In this document: positions 62,868-64,000 of the stretch, one piece after another | Numbering within the stretch: the first letter of the stretch is position 1 | Layout: every line of letters starts with the position of its first letter | NCBI RefSeq assembly: GCF_014195485.1 | Contig: NZ_JACIBU010000001.1 | Coordinates: forward strand, 2,852,001 to 2,916,000 | DNA length: 64,000 nt | Source of the DNA: Modestobacter versicolor | GTDB lineage: Bacteria > Actinomycetota > Actinomycetes > Mycobacteriales > Geodermatophilaceae | Direction: 5' to 3' | Position numbers and translations under genes: made by a program | The notes under the pieces: generated by a model | The model's database searches: none | The model's input: only the letters and a program-made list of their open reading frames with translations | Told to the model about the DNA's origin: nothing

Positions 62868-63209
62868 ATGTCCACCGGCACCGATCCTGCAGCCGGGGGC
62901 GCGATCGTCCGGGCGGAGGACGCCGACGGGCCGGTGCTCCGGTTCCACGGGTCCATCGACCGCGAGGCGGTCCGCCGCTTCCGGCGGCTCGTCCCACCGG
63001 CCTCCTGGCCGCCGCGGGCCGACCTGGGCGCGGTCACCACCCTGGACGCCGCCGGGCTCGAGCTGCTGGTGCACCTGGCCCGCAAGCCGCGCCGCCAGGG
63101 CGGTGAGCTCGCGCTGGTGGCCCTGCCCGAGCACCTGCGGCCGGTGCTGGTCCGCGCCGGGCTGTCCCAGCTGCTGCCCCGACCGGACGGCACGCCCACC
63201 ACCGCCTGA
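62868..63209 (+). CDS. STAS-domain protein (anti-anti-sigma-like) lacking the phospho-Ser
   Basis: A 113-residue STAS protein. The conserved DSSGL phosphorylation motif reads D60-A-A-G-L64, so kinase control through Ser is impossible; it would resemble a permanently unphosphorylated form. VLRFHGSIDREAV and GGELALVALPEHLRPVL complete the fold. The sigma-B/F-like promoter suggests it belongs to the stress partner-switching network. The PP2C phosphatase at 10233 is a network candidate but could not act on this protein's missing Ser. Confidence 0.8.
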   Translation: MSTGTDPAAGGAIVRAEDADGPVLRFHGSIDREAVRRFRRLVPPASWPPRADLGAVTTLDAAGLELLVHLARKPRRQGGELALVALPEHLRPVLVRAGLSQLLPRPDGTPTTA

Positions 63210-63224
63210 GCCGGCGCCCCCGGG

Positions 63225-63479
63225 TCAGGCCCGCGGCGGCCGGCGCACGGCCGGCAACCGGGGGGCGAGCAGCCGCACCAGCCAGCCGCCGACCAGCGCC
63301 GCCACCACCAGGACGACGACGAACACCACCCCGTTGATCCGGTCCACCCCGACCACGCCCAGCAGCAGCACCAGCAGCGCCGCGACCAGCAGCGACAGCC
63401 CGGCGGCCAGCATCACGAGCAGCCAGCGCGGCGGACCGGCCGGGGTGTCGGGGCTCGGGGTGGGGTCAGGACGGCTCAC
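63225..63479 (-). CDS. small two-helix membrane protein
   Basis: An 84-residue protein with two hydrophobic helices (LLVMLAAGLSLLVAALLVLL and VVFVVVLVVAALVGGWLV) and a basic C-terminus. Its GTG overlaps the stop of the upstream epimerase gene as GTGA, so the two are coupled. Function unknown. Confidence 0.75.
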   Translation of the reverse strand: MSRPDPTPSPDTPAGPPRWLLVMLAAGLSLLVAALLVLLLGVVGVDRINGVVFVVVLVVAALVGGWLVRLLAPRLPAVRRPPRA

Positions 63480-64000
63480 GGCCGTAGTGGACCACGGGCG
63501 GCCGCAGCGGCCTGCCCCGCACCGGCCAGCCGGGCCGGCGTGGTGCTGCGGATCCAGTCGACGGTCCCGGCCAGCCCGTCGGCCAGCCCGATCGCCGGCG
63601 CCCAGCCCAGCAGCTGCCGGGCCAGGCCGGCGTCCAGCGCCGAGCGGTGCAGCTCACCGGCCCGCGCGGGCGCGGTGCGGGGCTGGTCCGGTGCGCCGCA
63701 GAGGCCGGCCAGCACCGTGTGCAGCTCGCGCACCGTCGTCTCCACGCCGGTGCCGATGTTGATCCGGCGGTCGTCGCCGACCGGGCCGCAGGCCACGCGG
63801 AAGGCCGCCGCCACGTCGGCGGCGTGCACGAAGTCGCGGGTCTGGCTGCCGTCGCCGTAGATCGTGGTCGGCTCCCCGGCGAGCAGCCGGTCGGCGAACA
63901 GCGAGATCACGCCGGCCTCCCCGGCCGGGTCCTGCCGCGGGCCGTAGACGTTGGCCAGCGCGAGCGCCGTCCAGCGCAGCCCGTGCAGCCGCCGGAAGGT
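63476..64000 (-). CDS. NAD-dependent epimerase/dehydratase, 3' part (continues past window)
   Basis: The final 174 codons of a sugar-nucleotide epimerase; the frame is open to the window edge. LANVYGPRQDPAGEAGVIS and GDGSQTRDFVHAADVA are classic extended-SDR (GalE/RmlB-like) motifs, followed by INIGTGVETTVREL. The N-terminal NAD-binding half lies outside. Probably UDP-glucose 4-epimerase-like; substrate not determinable. Confidence 0.87.
   Translation of the reverse strand, partial: TFRRLHGLRWTALALANVYGPRQDPAGEAGVISLFADRLLAGEPTTIYGDGSQTRDFVHAADVAAAFRVACGPVGDDRRINIGTGVETTVRELHTVLAGLCGAPDQPRTAPARAGELHRSALDAGLARQLLGWAPAIGLADGLAGTVDWIRSTTPARLAGAGQAAAAARGPLRP

Overview
The window is very GC-rich (roughly 70-75%), with short intergenic gaps and many GTG starts and 4-nt stop/start overlaps. 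The gene content is actinobacterial: class E sortase, proteasome activator Bpa, a FabG4/FadE5-type fatty-acid locus, mycothiol-transferase-like DinB proteins and GuaB1. A soluble multi-PAS chemoreceptor, two membrane chemoreceptors and several c-di-GMP proteins suggest a motile actinobacterium such as Geodermatophilaceae (Geodermatophilus, Blastococcus, Modestobacter). That placement is inference. I saw no rRNA, tRNA, phage, IS element or CRISPR array.

Layout. 1-3 kb: SUV3-like helicase, then a sortase with a small membrane partner. 3-9.4 kb: lipid-metabolism locus (MaoC hydratase, FabG4, thiolase on one strand; TetR and acyl-CoA dehydrogenase on the other). 9.5-16.3 kb: TRIC-type channel, a multi-sensor PP2C phosphatase, an EAL phosphodiesterase, a DUF1059 protein, an aldo/keto reductase, histone-like HU. 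16.4-26.2 kb: small-molecule enzymes (serine hydrolase, acetamidase-like, FolP2-like, two DinB proteins, thioesterase, PhzF-like, acyl-CoA ligase, quinone oxidoreductase, class V aminotransferase). 26.3-34.8 kb: Bpa, then a minus-strand chemotaxis block (triple CheW, six-PAS receptor, two paralogous membrane receptors) with sigma-28-like promoters. 35-43.8 kb: two HAD phosphatases, serS, guaB1, a zincin, a GroES-like protein, an adh-SDR-merR operon and pheA. 43.9-53.3 kb: c-di-GMP and metal region: a diguanylate cyclase; a diguanylate cyclase fused to a LarB-like domain; SDR/AraC pair; larC; a yybP-ykoY (Mn2+) riboswitch upstream of a TMEM165/UPF0016 transporter; and a degenerate GGDEF protein. 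53.3-64 kb: haloalkane dehalogenase, a broken TipA-like regulator, FUSC and MFS transporters, TfoX-like protein, methyltransferase, divergent glpD/AGPS-like genes, a STAS protein and the end of a sugar epimerase gene.

Most notable: (i) an uninterrupted frame joining an apparently active GGDEF module to a LarB-like domain in which both residues expected to be catalytic are substituted; (ii) a TipA-like gene whose middle is replaced by two inverted copies of a dispersed hairpin repeat; (iii) that repeat family, whose stems vary together between copies and which mostly sits just after stop codons; (iv) two 74-bp palindromic elements of identical length; (v) a degenerate GGDEF protein that keeps its c-di-GMP inhibitory-site motif.

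Regulatory patterns: many genes carry a TANNNT -10 box 6-9 nt before the start codon, which predicts leaderless mRNAs. The adh operon has a textbook MerR promoter. The STAS gene has a sigma-B/F-like promoter. The chemoreceptor genes share a GCCGAT -10 box.
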